The notes: generated by a model from the sequence alone, not told the origin. Numbered from the stretch's first letter, positions 17,391 through 25,975 are shown. The stretch is DNA of 64,000 bases from JAJDAH01 sp964487605 (GCA_964487605.1 CAZARU010000005.1:1-64000); one strand, 5' to 3'. Program-made: numbers and translations.

Positions 17391-17989
17391 GGGCACGCGG
17401 CCGCGGCGTCAAACAGGCAATCGCGCCACACCGCCTCGTCGGTCTGCGCCAGGCAACCGTCGAACACGCTCGGCGCAGGCAGGGTCACCGGCCCGGCGCG
17501 ATCCGTCCCGCTGACCAGATCACGGCTGTAGCTTCCCTCGACCAGCGCCACCCGCCCGGGGCGAATGTGGATGGTTCGCGAGTTGCTGAAGAACATGGGC
17601 ATCTCAGTCACGGAGAAGCTCACGTGCCCCTCCGTGCCGTCCCGGAGCGCCGTCAGCGCGCAGCGGACCGCGTCCACGTCCGGTGGCGGGCGCGGCGGCC
17701 CGCCGGTCCCGGTCGTGAAGTCGATGTCGCCGCAGAGCGACGCACCAGGGCAGGTCCACTCGCATCCTGTCGTGCCCTGCATCACCGAGCACTCCTTTCG
17801 AGTGCACACGCCGCTGGCCGGGCAAGGGTCGAGGGTCCCCGCGTCGCCACCACCCGACCCACCCGAGCCACCCGGGCCGCCCGAGCCGCCGCTCGACGTC
17901 GGCGTGCCATCGTCCGTCGCTCCACAGCCGAGGCTGGCCGCGACCGCAAGCCACAGGCAGCCGAGCAGCCTAGCCGTTGCCGCGCTCAC
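17387..17989 (-). CDS. Gly-rich-linker lipoprotein of unknown function
   Basis: This 200-residue protein is read from GTG 17989, giving an N-terminal signal and lipobox (LWLAVAASLGC, Cys about 24). A Gly/Ser linker follows, and then a small globular domain with several Cys (CPASGVC, CSVMQGTTGCEWTC, LCGD, VRCAL, DGCL, DCLFDAAAAC) that may form disulfides. This type of lipobox-Gly/Ser-linker surface protein is common in myxobacteria. It is translationally coupled to the next gene (ATGA at 17387-17390), with which it may form a unit. No family was recognised. Confidence 0.65.
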   Translation of the reverse strand: MSAATARLLGCLWLAVAASLGCGATDDGTPTSSGGSGGPGGSGGSGGGDAGTLDPCPASGVCTRKECSVMQGTTGCEWTCPGASLCGDIDFTTGTGGPPRPPPDVDAVRCALTALRDGTEGHVSFSVTEMPMFFSNSRTIHIRPGRVALVEGSYSRDLVSGTDRAGPVTLPAPSVFDGCLAQTDEAVWRDCLFDAAAACP

Positions 17990-18335
17990 GACTCGAAGTT
18001 CCGGAGCATTCTTTCCAACCGAACGGTCTCCCATCGCGCCTGAGTCACATGATGAACGCCCTTTCCTCTTCGCACCAGCAGCGTGCGCGGTCCGCGAGTG
18101 GGGCCGCCAAGCCGCTCGCGAAATGCGACGCTCCATGCCGGTTCGGTTAGCCGGCCAGGCCTCTGGCATTGTTGCTCGACCGCTGTCCGTCCGACCCGCG
18201 CGGTGTGCTGCGCGCCGGAGATGACCGCCGCCATGGCCGCGCTCAACGGAGCCAGAACGACCGCAAGCGAGCCACCGCTCGCGATCGGGGTCGGCGTGCA
18301 TCGGGTGCTCGCCAAGAAGGTCTGAGTCGGGGCGT
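17990..18335. other. Intergenic stretch of lower GC, no gene seen
   Basis: These roughly 350 bases separate a lipoprotein gene start from the DUF2378-type gene stop, both on the minus strand. Base composition is visibly less GC-rich than the flanks (for example around 18000-18080). The frames that stay open here lack coding character or a convincing start. The stretch must hold the promoter of the lipoprotein pair, but I cannot place it. A decayed gene is possible. Confidence 0.4.
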
Positions 18336-18893
18336 TCACGACCAGGTCGCGACGTACAGCGCGCCCGTAGGTGTGCGCCGGCCCTCCACCCGAACGTCGC
18401 GCCGACCCGCGAGTCGAAGCACCGTCTCCACGCCGACACGCGTGCCTCGGATCGGCCACGCCGCCGCGTCGGGCCAGTCCACGAGCGCGATCTCGCCGCG
18501 ACCCGGCGACGGGATGGTCGGAACGATGCGCCCCCGGTTGTAGGACTGGGAGTAGATCACCGGCGTTCGCGAGATCAGCGCCGCGTCCGAGGTGACCCGC
18601 AGGAGCAGCCGCCAGAACGTCTTGAGCGTCCGCTCGACGCTCTCGCGCGCCAGCTCCACGTGGAGGTCTTCGACGCCTCGCCCGGCCGCGGTGGCGATGG
18701 CCTCGAACGCCCGCTCGACGCTCGAGATCGGCACCCAGCCGACCGGGAGCGCGTTCTCGAAGTCGTCGCGTGTCTCCTGCGGGACGCTCGCCAGCGCCGA
18801 CGTCACGAGATCCGCCCCGAGCATCTCCTCCGCCGCCAGCCGCAGCTCGCGGACCAGGGCGCCCGACACGCTGGGCGGGAGTTCGGTCCCCAT
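18336..18893 (-). CDS. DUF2378-type protein (myxobacterial TIGR02265-like family)
   Basis: This 185-residue protein matches in length and pattern a paralogous family largely confined to myxobacteria. Landmarks are the N-terminal helical half with NALPVGWVPISSVERAFEAI, a central segment KTFWRLLLRVTSDAALI followed by RTPVIYSQSYNRG, and a C-terminal strand-rich end (GVETVLRLAGRRDVRV). The function of the family is unknown; a heme-NO-binding-like fold has been suggested for related small domains, which I cannot confirm here. ATG 18893 gives the full length. It has no obvious operon partner. Confidence 0.65.
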   Translation of the reverse strand: MGTELPPSVSGALVRELRLAAEEMLGADLVTSALASVPQETRDDFENALPVGWVPISSVERAFEAIATAAGRGVEDLHVELARESVERTLKTFWRLLLRVTSDAALISRTPVIYSQSYNRGRIVPTIPSPGRGEIALVDWPDAAAWPIRGTRVGVETVLRLAGRRDVRVEGRRTPTGALYVATWS

Positions 18894-19024
18894 CCGCGCA
18901 GCGTATCACCGGCGCGGTGGTAGCGAGGCACCCTACCGGCGAAGTCAGCGGGGGGAACTCCGGAGGCGCTTTCGATGGCAGCTCGTCATCGAGAGGTGCT
19001 ACGCCATCCTCCGCGCAGTGCCCC

Positions 19025-19372
19025 GTGGAGAAGCGTGAAGTGCCCGTCGATCATCGTTGGAGCCCCGCCCGGTGTGCGGCTGTTGCGCTGGTTGCGCTCA
19101 TCGCCGCTTCCGCGGGCTGTGTCTCCGGCGCGGAGCGTCGGCTCTCGGCGCCCGAGCGATCGCTCGGTCCCCCCGTCGCCGCGGAGCAGGTGGGCGCCGT
19201 CGGCCTGCTGCACCCGGCGGAGCCGGCGATCACCGCCGAGGCGGCAGAGCCGGGTGCTCGTCGCGGCGATCGCGAGTACGTGGCGGGCGCCTGGCGCTGG
19301 GACGGCGTGCGCTGGGTGTGGCGCGACGGCGCGTGGGAAGCTCGCTCCCCCGCCTACGTCTGGCGGCGCTGA
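19025..19372 (+). CDS. Small lipoprotein with YxxW-type repeat
   Basis: This 115-residue protein starts at GTG 19025 (GTG 19040 is an alternative). A hydrophobic signal ends in the lipobox IAASAGC. After an Ala/Pro-rich linker, the C-terminus has the aromatic motif GAWRWDGVRWVWRDGAWE. This is the WRWDG-x-YVWVPG-x-W pattern seen in small envelope lipoproteins of Gram-negative bacteria and myxobacteria. The motif probably mediates binding at the cell surface, but no activity is known. It ends six bases before the convergent acyl-CoA dehydrogenase gene. Confidence 0.6.
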   Translation: MEKREVPVDHRWSPARCAAVALVALIAASAGCVSGAERRLSAPERSLGPPVAAEQVGAVGLLHPAEPAITAEAAEPGARRGDREYVAGAWRWDGVRWVWRDGAWEARSPAYVWRR

Positions 19373-19378
19373 GCGGCG

Positions 19379-20590
19379 TCAGTCCGCGCCCACCTTGATG
19401 CCGTGCTTGCGCAGGATGCGCTTGGCGACGACCGCCTTGTGCACCTCGTCCGGTCCGTCGTAGATGCGGGCGCCGCGCTCGTGGGCGTACCAGAAGCCGA
19501 TGGGGGTCTGGTCGGTCATCCCGAGCGCACCGTGCACCTGCAGCGCTCTGTCGAGCACGCGCTGCATCGTGTTGGCCACGGTGAACTTGATGAGGCTGAT
19601 CTCCTCGCGCGCCTCGTACATGCCCGCCTGATCGATCTTCCACGCCGCGTGGAGCACCATGAGCCGGGCGGCGTTGATCTCGGCTCGACTCTCGGCGATC
19701 CACTCCTGCACGGTCTGCCGCGTGCCGAGCGCCTTGTCCGGCGAGAGCATCCGGGTGGCGGCGCGGCTGCACATCAGGTCGAACGCGCGCTCGCAGATCC
19801 CGATCCACCGCATGCAATGGTGAATGCGCCCGGGTCCGAGCCGGCTCTGCGCGATGAGAAACCCGGCGCCTTGCTGCCCCAGGAGGTTCGAAGCCGGAAC
19901 GCGGCACCCTCGGTAGCGGACCTCTGCGTGGCTGGCGTAGCCCGAGCCCGCGTGTCCCATGACCGAGATGTTCTCGACCAGCTCGAAGCCGGGCGTGTCG
20001 GTCGGAACGATGATCTGGCTGGCCCGTGCGTAGGGGCTCTCGGCGTCCGGGTCGGTGACGGCCATGACGATGGCGAAGCGCGCGCCGTCCGCCGAAGACG
20101 TGAACCACTTGTGCCCGTCGATGACCCACTCGTCGCCGTCTCTGCGGGCGGTGGTGCTCATCCACACGGGGTTGGACCCGGCGTGCTCGGGCTCCGTCAT
20201 CGAGAAGCAGCTCCGGATCTCCCCGCGGATCAGCGGGGCGAGCCACTGCTCCTTCTGGGCGTCCGTCCCGTACTCGAGCAGGATCTCCATGTTGCCGATG
20301 TCCGGCGCCTGGCAGTTGAACAGGTAGTGACCGAGGGGCGAGCGCCCGAGCTCCTCGCTCACGAACGCGAACTCCATCAGCGACAGGCCCACGCCGCCGT
20401 CGTGCTTCGGCAGCGGCGGCGCCCACAGGCCCAGCTCGCGTACCTTCGCGCGCTTCTCGTCCAGGAGCGGTACCAGCTGCACGAAGGACTTGCTCCGCAG
20501 CTCCGGCTCGATGGGGTAGACGTGGTCGTCGAAGAACCGCCGGATCGTCTCGAGGATGGGGACGACGCGCTCGGGGATGGAGAAGTCCAT
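19379..20590 (-). CDS. Acyl-CoA dehydrogenase (ACAD10/11-like)
   Basis: This 403-residue flavoenzyme oxidises acyl-CoA to the 2-enoyl form. It begins with MDFSIPERVVPILETIRRF, has the FAD/substrate motif CFSMTEPEHAGSNP, the WVIDGHKWFTSSADGA strand, ARASQIIVPTDTPGF, and the C-terminal helix bundle ending in HGALGMTDQTPIGFWYAHER and YDGPDEVHKAVVAKRIL. Substitutions around these motifs match the ACAD10/11 branch that handles branched or hydroxylated acyl groups, rather than medium-chain enzymes. The start is ATG 20590. It stands alone; no electron-transfer flavoprotein genes are near. Confidence 0.92.
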   Translation of the reverse strand: MDFSIPERVVPILETIRRFFDDHVYPIEPELRSKSFVQLVPLLDEKRAKVRELGLWAPPLPKHDGGVGLSLMEFAFVSEELGRSPLGHYLFNCQAPDIGNMEILLEYGTDAQKEQWLAPLIRGEIRSCFSMTEPEHAGSNPVWMSTTARRDGDEWVIDGHKWFTSSADGARFAIVMAVTDPDAESPYARASQIIVPTDTPGFELVENISVMGHAGSGYASHAEVRYRGCRVPASNLLGQQGAGFLIAQSRLGPGRIHHCMRWIGICERAFDLMCSRAATRMLSPDKALGTRQTVQEWIAESRAEINAARLMVLHAAWKIDQAGMYEAREEISLIKFTVANTMQRVLDRALQVHGALGMTDQTPIGFWYAHERGARIYDGPDEVHKAVVAKRILRKHGIKVGAD

Positions 20591-20657
20591 GGGTGGCCTC
20601 GCTCGTGGGGCCCGCGAGCATAGACGCCACCGACGAGCCGCACGAGGGCGGCCGGCG

Positions 20658-20688
20658 CCGGACCGTCGAGGCCGTCGCGACGGTCCGG
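20658..20688 (-). terminator. Strong hairpin after the DUF2330 gene
   Basis: CCGGACCGTCG and CGACGGTCCGG form a perfect 11-base stem with a nine-base loop. It begins two bases past the stop of the DUF2330 gene. It lacks a U-run but is the strongest hairpin I see in the window. Confidence 0.65.
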
Positions 20689-20690
20689 AA

Positions 20691-22433
20691 CTAGCGCCGC
20701 CGCCGGCGTCGTGCCGCGCCCATCGCGATGGCGAGCCCCGCGAAGGCGAGCCCCATTCCGGCGGCTCCCGAGCCTCCCGGGGTGGAGCACGCGCAGCCGC
20801 CGCCCGGCGAGGCGTCGCCACGCGAGCCGTCGTCGAGCGCCGCCGTGGTTCCCCCCGCGCCGTTCGGCACCCTGGCGGGCCAGCCCTGGGTCGCGTTGTG
20901 CTCGGCGAGCGCGACGTCGATGGATTCGCGATGGTCGGCCAGCACGATGGGGTCGCCGGTGAGCGGAAACTCCTCCACGCGATCGATCCAGGGCAGCGCG
21001 GCGAAGTCCGGCCACTGCCCGGCCGTCCCGAGCGCCACCTCACGCCCGTCCGGCAGCGTGTACACCTCGTCCGAGTCGCAGAGCACGCGCCGCGTGGCGA
21101 GCCCGGGCAGCGCCACCTGCCCGAGGTCCGCTCGCTCGTGGAACATCGGGTCCTCCGTCATCTCCGCCGGAGATATCGTCGTGAACATGCGCGTGAGGTA
21201 CGGGTGCCGCGCGAGCAGATCGGCCGCGTGCTGCCCGGGCTTCACGATGCGGTCGTCGTAGTCCTTCGCGAAGTCCGCGGCGTTCCACGCCGCGCGGTCG
21301 ATCTGCGCGGAGTAGCAGGAGAGGCAGTCGTAGAACTCCTCCGGCGTCACGCCCGCGGGACGCGGCAAGTACTCGTCGAGGAGCGCGCCGACCAGCGGGT
21401 GCATGAACTGGCACGACCATGCCTCGCACATCGCGATGCCCTGGATCTCCAGCTCGTCGATGACGAGCTCCGGCTGGATGTCCACGAACTTCGACGCGTC
21501 CCACTGCGGGTTGAAGACGCCGCCTGCGGCGACGACGTTGCTCGGTCCCGCGTACTCGGTGATGAAGGCGTGCCCGTTGGCGAGGGGGCTGTCGGCCGCG
21601 TTCGAGACGGCGTCCCCGTAGTTCGCGACGAAGCTCGGCCAGTCGAGCTTGAGCGGGTTGAGCACCACGTGCTTGTAGTTGGTCGGGACCACCCGCCCCT
21701 TGCCGAGGAAGAACGTCCGCACGCCCATGTCCTCGGCCGCGGCGACTGCGGTCAGCTTGATGGGCACGCACGGCTCGCTCCCTTCGTACCGGAACACGAC
21801 GGGGTGGATCTCGCCGATGCCCGCGCCGCCGGTGAGCTTCAGGGCGACGAAGACGTAGTTCTGCTCGACGTACGGCTGCAGCAGCGCCGGTGCCGACGGG
21901 ATGTCCTGGTAGCCGTTGGTGGAGAGCCACTGGCTCACCTGGCTGGCCGTGCCACCCTGCAGCACGACGACCTCGAAGGCGCCCACCGTCTGTCGGACGA
22001 CCACGCTCGGTCCCGAGCCGGCGTCCGCGCTGATGGCACCGCCTGAACCCCCGGTGCCCCCGCCGCCGAAGGACGAGTCTCCGGGCGCCCGCTGACCGCA
22101 CTGGTCGAACGTGGACGTGAACCCGTAGCTCGGGACGGTGGAGAGCAGGAGCTGGTCGAAGAGCAGCTCCGAGCCGACCTCGACGGAGGGCACCTTGGGC
22201 ATCGGCACGATCCACGCGAAGCGCTCGGGGTCGCCCGTGTACTGGATCTGCACGTGCGCCTCGACGCGGCCGTTCTCCATGGCGAAGAGCACGTTCTCGC
22301 CCGTCTGGTCCACGGGCATGGCCGTGGGCCCGCTGTCGCAGAAGGTCCCGCCGCAGGCCGCCGCGGATCGCGACAGGCTCGTCGTGCCGAGGGCGAGCAG
22401 GGGGGCGAGCAGGAGCAGGCTGCGGGGTCTCAT
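20691..22433 (-). CDS. DUF2330 protein with MYXO-CTERM-like tail
   Basis: This 580-residue protein has a signal peptide ending near SRSAAACGG and the opening CGGTFCDSG typical of DUF2330 proteins. It continues with QTGENVLFAMENGRVEAHVQIQ in pieces, WIVPMPKVPSVEVGS and long beta-rich segments with many Cys. The C-terminus carries a Gly-rich linker, the Cys motif GGCACS, a hydrophobic helix (MGLAFAGLAIAMG) and an Arg cluster (RRRRRR). That layout is the MYXO-CTERM sorting signal used in myxobacteria for surface anchoring. The function of DUF2330 is unknown. ATG 22433 has a GGAG nine bases upstream. Confidence 0.88.
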   Translation of the reverse strand: MRPRSLLLLAPLLALGTTSLSRSAAACGGTFCDSGPTAMPVDQTGENVLFAMENGRVEAHVQIQYTGDPERFAWIVPMPKVPSVEVGSELLFDQLLLSTVPSYGFTSTFDQCGQRAPGDSSFGGGGTGGSGGAISADAGSGPSVVVRQTVGAFEVVVLQGGTASQVSQWLSTNGYQDIPSAPALLQPYVEQNYVFVALKLTGGAGIGEIHPVVFRYEGSEPCVPIKLTAVAAAEDMGVRTFFLGKGRVVPTNYKHVVLNPLKLDWPSFVANYGDAVSNAADSPLANGHAFITEYAGPSNVVAAGGVFNPQWDASKFVDIQPELVIDELEIQGIAMCEAWSCQFMHPLVGALLDEYLPRPAGVTPEEFYDCLSCYSAQIDRAAWNAADFAKDYDDRIVKPGQHAADLLARHPYLTRMFTTISPAEMTEDPMFHERADLGQVALPGLATRRVLCDSDEVYTLPDGREVALGTAGQWPDFAALPWIDRVEEFPLTGDPIVLADHRESIDVALAEHNATQGWPARVPNGAGGTTAALDDGSRGDASPGGGCACSTPGGSGAAGMGLAFAGLAIAMGAARRRRRR

Positions 22434-22477
22434 GGGTGTGATCTCCGGAGGATACGAGGGTCTGCCCACGACGCACG

Positions 22478-22495
22478 CTGTGCCACGTGGCACAG
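22478..22495. promoter_or_regulatory. 18-bp perfect palindrome, candidate operator
   Basis: CTGTGCCACGTGGCACAG is identical to its own reverse complement. It lies in the 141-base region between the divergent DUF2330 and hydrolase genes, where a repressor or activator dimer could control both. The protein that binds it is not evident. Confidence 0.5.
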
Positions 22496-22574
22496 GTCGA
22501 GGGTGGGTCGAAGCAAAGCAAGGCGCGTGCCCGGGCGCCACATCGCCCCGGCCCCCGGGCTACACTGGCGGCCG

Positions 22575-23951
22575 ATGAAGCGCCTCTGGGGTCTGAAGAA
22601 CCTGCTCTTCGATGCGGTGGAGGAGACCACGCTGCTCGTCGAGAGGACGCACCAGTCGGTCGCGCAGAAGCCCATGCGGTACCTGCGGCACGTCGAGCCG
22701 CTCGCGGCGCCGGCCGAGGTGGTGATCGCGACGCAGAGCGTGATCGCGACCGGCGTGTACGCGACGATTCGCGCCGTCAATCGCGGGCTCTGTCAGCTCA
22801 CCGACGTCGGCTACGAGGCAGCGCGCGGCGCCAAGCCGCTCGCCGACGCGAGCGCCCCGGAGATCGATCTGCCGCCGACGCCTCTGCGCTCCGACGCCAT
22901 GGGCACGCCGTCGTGGTCGGCGGACTTCGCCGAGAGCGCGCTGAACGGCTTCGTCGGGGACTACCTCGTCGAGCGGGGTAATCACCTCGACCTCGGGATG
23001 GCCCTGCGGCACGAAGGCCGGGTGCTCGAGGCGAGTCGCGAGGCGCTGGCCGACGCCTACCCCGACGCCACGGGGAAGATCGCGGTGTTCGTCCACGGCC
23101 TGTCCTGCACGGAGTGGTCGTGGACCTACCTCGCGCACGAGTACTACGGCGACCCCACCGTGACCGTGGGCTCGCAGCTCCGACGCGATCTCGGCATCAC
23201 TCCGCTCTTCGTCCGCTACAACACCGGCCGCCACGTCTCCGACAACGGCCAGCGGCTCTCGACCCTCGTCGAGGAGATCGTCGGCGCTTGGCCCACGCCG
23301 GTCGAGGAGATCACGCTGCTGGGTCACAGCATGGGCGGCCTCGTCGTACGCAGCGCCGCGCACTACGGTGACCGGCTGGGCGCGAGCTGGACGCAGAAGC
23401 TGCGCAACGTCTTCTGCATCGGCAGCCCGCACCTCGGCGCGCCGCTGGAGAAGGCCACGAACGTGCTCACGTCGCTCCTGCGCGTCTTCGACACGCCCGG
23501 AACGCGCGTTCCGGCGGCCATCCTGGACGCGCGCAGCGTCGGCATCAAGGATCTGCGCTTCGGGTACACCATCGAGGAAGAGTGGAAGGATCGTGATCCG
23601 GACACGCTCCTCGAGGACAATCGACACGACATCCCGTTCGTCGGGCACGCCGGCTACTTCTTCGTCGCCGGCTGCATCACCCGCGACGCGAATCACCCCG
23701 CGGGCCGCATCCTGGGCGACATGCTGGTCCGCCTGCCGAGCGCCGCCGGACACGACGAGCACCGCGCGAAGCACCTCCCCTTCACGATCGGCAGGGTGTT
23801 TCCGCGGATGAACCACTTCCACCTGGCGAATCATCCCGACGTGTACGCGCAGATTCGCGCCTGGTGCGAGATAGGGGGCGGTTCGCCCGAGCCGCTGCTG
23901 CTCGCGGCGGAAGCCGCAGCCTCCGAGCTCCTCGGTCCCGCCGAAGGCTAG
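22575..23951 (+). CDS. Alpha/beta hydrolase, lipase-like
   Basis: This 458-residue protein has no signal peptide. A helical N-terminal region of about 160 residues precedes an alpha/beta-hydrolase domain. KIAVFVHGLSCTEWSW supplies the oxyanion strand-turn and LLGHSMGGLVVRSAAH the nucleophile elbow with S252. IGSPHLGAPLEK follows, a signature seen in triacylglycerol lipases and PGAP1-like esterases. A plausible acid is in the region around DIPFVGHAGYFFVAG and the catalytic His in MNHFHLANHPDVY. It is likely a lipase or esterase acting in the cytoplasm or attached to the membrane. The N-terminal domain is not recognised. It diverges from the DUF2330 gene. Confidence 0.82.
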   Translation: MKRLWGLKNLLFDAVEETTLLVERTHQSVAQKPMRYLRHVEPLAAPAEVVIATQSVIATGVYATIRAVNRGLCQLTDVGYEAARGAKPLADASAPEIDLPPTPLRSDAMGTPSWSADFAESALNGFVGDYLVERGNHLDLGMALRHEGRVLEASREALADAYPDATGKIAVFVHGLSCTEWSWTYLAHEYYGDPTVTVGSQLRRDLGITPLFVRYNTGRHVSDNGQRLSTLVEEIVGAWPTPVEEITLLGHSMGGLVVRSAAHYGDRLGASWTQKLRNVFCIGSPHLGAPLEKATNVLTSLLRVFDTPGTRVPAAILDARSVGIKDLRFGYTIEEEWKDRDPDTLLEDNRHDIPFVGHAGYFFVAGCITRDANHPAGRILGDMLVRLPSAAGHDEHRAKHLPFTIGRVFPRMNHFHLANHPDVYAQIRAWCEIGGGSPEPLLLAAEAAASELLGPAEG

Positions 23952-24044
23952 GGCCTCTCCTTCGCGGTGCTCGCGCGCGCGTCCGGCTTCGGCGAACCGA
24001 CCGCGGGTTGCGCGTGACGGAGACGCGTCCTACGCTTCGCCATC

Positions 24045-24458
24045 GTGACCCGCTCTCTGCGCGCGCTGCTCGTCGCCCTGGTGGTGACGACGCTCCTCCC
24101 CGGAGCAGCGTTCGCGCGCGTCCTCTATGCGTGCGGGATGACCGGGCGCGTCGCCACCGCCTGCTGCTGCAAGGCCGCGGCCCGGCACGCGGCCGAGGGT
24201 GAAAAGCAGCGAGAAACCCCCGCGAAGCTCGAGCGCCCGGGGTGCTGCGAGGCGCTCCCCGCCGAGGTGACCCGGACCGACGCCACGGTCGCGCCCGACG
24301 GCCACGTCGTCGCCGCGGCAGGCCTCTCGGCGGTGCTCCCCATTCCCGCGCGGCTGACGCCGCCCGCCGTCACCGCCCTCGCCGAGCTACCGCGCGCGCG
24401 TGGCCCCCCGGCCCCGTCCGCACCGCTCTACCTCGAAAACTGCTCGCTCCTGCGCTGA
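24045..24458 (+). CDS. Small secreted Cys-rich protein before the metal efflux operon
   Basis: This 137-residue protein starts at GTG 24045 with a clear signal peptide (LLVALVVTTLLPGAAFA, cleavage before RVLYACG). The mature part has Cys-rich segments (YACGMTGRVATACCCKAAARH and GCCEAL, given here in part) and a hydrophobic Ala/Pro-rich C-terminus ending LENCSLL. The Cys/His/Met content fits metal binding, and its place 113 bases before the cusC-like gene on the same strand suggests a periplasmic metal-binding accessory. This is inferred from context only; no family is recognised. Confidence 0.6.
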   Translation: MTRSLRALLVALVVTTLLPGAAFARVLYACGMTGRVATACCCKAAARHAAEGEKQRETPAKLERPGCCEALPAEVTRTDATVAPDGHVVAAAGLSAVLPIPARLTPPAVTALAELPRARGPPAPSAPLYLENCSLLR

Positions 24459-24465
24459 GTCGCGT

Positions 24466-24482
24466 CGGTTCCGCGTGAACCG
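24466..24482 (+). terminator. Hairpin after the Cys-rich gene
   Basis: CGGTTC and GAACCG pair perfectly around a five-base loop, starting seven bases past the stop. It could end or attenuate transcription ahead of the efflux genes. Confidence 0.35.
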
Positions 24483-24487
24483 CGGGT

Positions 24488-24505
24488 CGGCGCACCGGTG
24501 CGCCG
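24488..24505. promoter_or_regulatory. 18-bp perfect palindrome in the efflux operon leader
   Basis: CGGCGCACCGGTGCGCCG is a perfect palindrome 66 bases upstream of the cusC-like start. It could be an operator for a metal-responsive regulator, or part of a terminator with the neighbouring hairpin at 24466-24482. No regulator gene is adjacent. Confidence 0.45.
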
Positions 24506-24571
24506 GCTCATCGACGGGTCGACGCTGGCGCAGTGCACGCGCTCGGCCCCGCAGCCTGCCAGGAGCCGAGC

Positions 24572-25975
24572 ATGATCTTCCGCCACTCTCGACGATTCAT
24601 CGAGCATGCGCTCGTCACCCTCTCGGTGACGGCGTGCGCTGCCAGCGCGGCGCCCGCCGCGCCTCGAGCTCCCGACCCCACCGCGGTGGCTCCTCCAGCG
24701 AGCGCGGACGGAGGCGAGCACCCCGCACGGCAAGGCGCCGAGTCGCGCGCCCTGGTGCCCGTGCCGCCGGTTCGTGCGCCCCGGGCCCTCGACCGCGCCG
24801 GCCTGGTGCGCGAGGTGCTGGCGAAGAACCCCGAAGTCGCCGTGGCGCGCGCGACCCTCGAGGCCGCGCGCGCCGAGCCGGTCCAGCGAGCTTCCCTGGC
24901 GGACCCGATGCTCTCGTGGAGCTTCGCCCCGCTCAGCATCGGCTCGTCGCGCGCGCACTTCGGGCAGACCCTGGAGATCGCGCAGCGCATCCCGTGGCCC
25001 GGCAAGCTCGCGAGTCGTGGCGACGTGGCGAGGCACGAGGCACGCGCCGCGCGCCACGACCTGGAGGCGACGCGCCTCGATCTCGCCTTCGAGGCCTCGA
25101 GACTCTACGACGACTGGTTCGTCGCGTGGCGCGCCCTCGAGGTGAATGCCGCGCAGCGTGCGCTGGTCGAACACGCCTTTGCCGCCGCGAGAGGGCACTA
25201 CACGGTCGAGCGCGGGTCACTGCTGGCGATGCTCGACCCCGAGCTCGGCGCGATCGAGCTCGAGCGCGAAGCCGTGGCGGTCCGCGCGCAGCGCGACACG
25301 GTCCGGGCGAGGATCAACGCGCTGCTGCATCGTCCGCCCGACGCGCGGCTCGATCCCCCGCCGGCCGAGCTGCCACGACCGTCGGGTTCGAGCCCATCGA
25401 GCGTCGCACTGCGGCGCGAAGCGCTGGACCGGCGGCCGGAGCTGTCGAGCGCCCGCGCGCGCGTCGCCGCGGCGGCCTCGGAGCAGCGGGTGACGGAGCG
25501 TGACGACTTTCCCGACGTCACGGTCATGGGCGCCTACAGCTCGATGTGGCCCATGGTGGAGCACCAGTTCATGCTGGGCTTCTCGACGGAGCTGCCGCTC
25601 GCACGCGCCTCGCGCGCCGGAGCCAAGCGGGGAGCCGCGGCGCGGTCCGTCGAGGCGTCCGCGGAGCAGGCGCGCCTCGCCGTGGCCATCCAGCGCGAGG
25701 TGGAGGAGGCGCGCATCGCGGTCGTCGAGGCGGCCGAGCAGCTCGACCTGGTCGAACGGCGCCTCTTGCCCGCAGAGCGCGATCGACTCGCGGTCGCCAA
25801 GAGCGCTCTCGTCACCGACGCGACCGACCTCACGACCTTGCTGACCCTCGAGCGAGCGGTGCTCGCCGCAGAGCTCGCCCGCGACGCTGCGCTGGCCGAG
25901 ATCTACCGCCGACGCGCCCACCTCGATCGCGCCGTCGGCCGGGTGACGGCACTCGAGAACGGACGACCCCGATGA
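24572..25975 (+). CDS. cusC: TolC/CusC-type outer-membrane efflux protein
   Basis: This 467-residue protein is the outer-membrane channel of a tripartite metal efflux pump. ATG 24572 gives a signal with a lipobox-like LVTLSVTAC. Two TolC-type halves follow: the first with REVLAKNPEVAVARATLEAA and the second with LRREALDRRPELSSARARVA, each ending in long heptad-rich helices (for example EVEEARIAVVEAAEQLDLVE). The order outer-membrane factor, fusion protein, RND pump matches cusCBA-type operons. Its stop overlaps the ATG of the cusB-like gene (ATGA at 25972). The metal is not certain from sequence; the symbol denotes family. Confidence 0.85.
   Translation: MIFRHSRRFIEHALVTLSVTACAASAAPAAPRAPDPTAVAPPASADGGEHPARQGAESRALVPVPPVRAPRALDRAGLVREVLAKNPEVAVARATLEAARAEPVQRASLADPMLSWSFAPLSIGSSRAHFGQTLEIAQRIPWPGKLASRGDVARHEARAARHDLEATRLDLAFEASRLYDDWFVAWRALEVNAAQRALVEHAFAAARGHYTVERGSLLAMLDPELGAIELEREAVAVRAQRDTVRARINALLHRPPDARLDPPPAELPRPSGSSPSSVALRREALDRRPELSSARARVAAAASEQRVTERDDFPDVTVMGAYSSMWPMVEHQFMLGFSTELPLARASRAGAKRGAAARSVEASAEQARLAVAIQREVEEARIAVVEAAEQLDLVERRLLPAERDRLAVAKSALVTDATDLTTLLTLERAVLAAELARDAALAEIYRRRAHLDRAVGRVTALENGRPR

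Noticed and set aside
18083..18325. Plus-strand open frame in the intergenic gap
   Set aside because: Its composition is Arg/Ser-rich and it lacks a ribosome binding site or any recognisable domain. It is probably not translated.
23952..24044. TTGCGC-17-TACGCT as a promoter of the Cys-rich gene
   Set aside because: Only three of six bases match at each box, which is too weak to support in GC-rich DNA.
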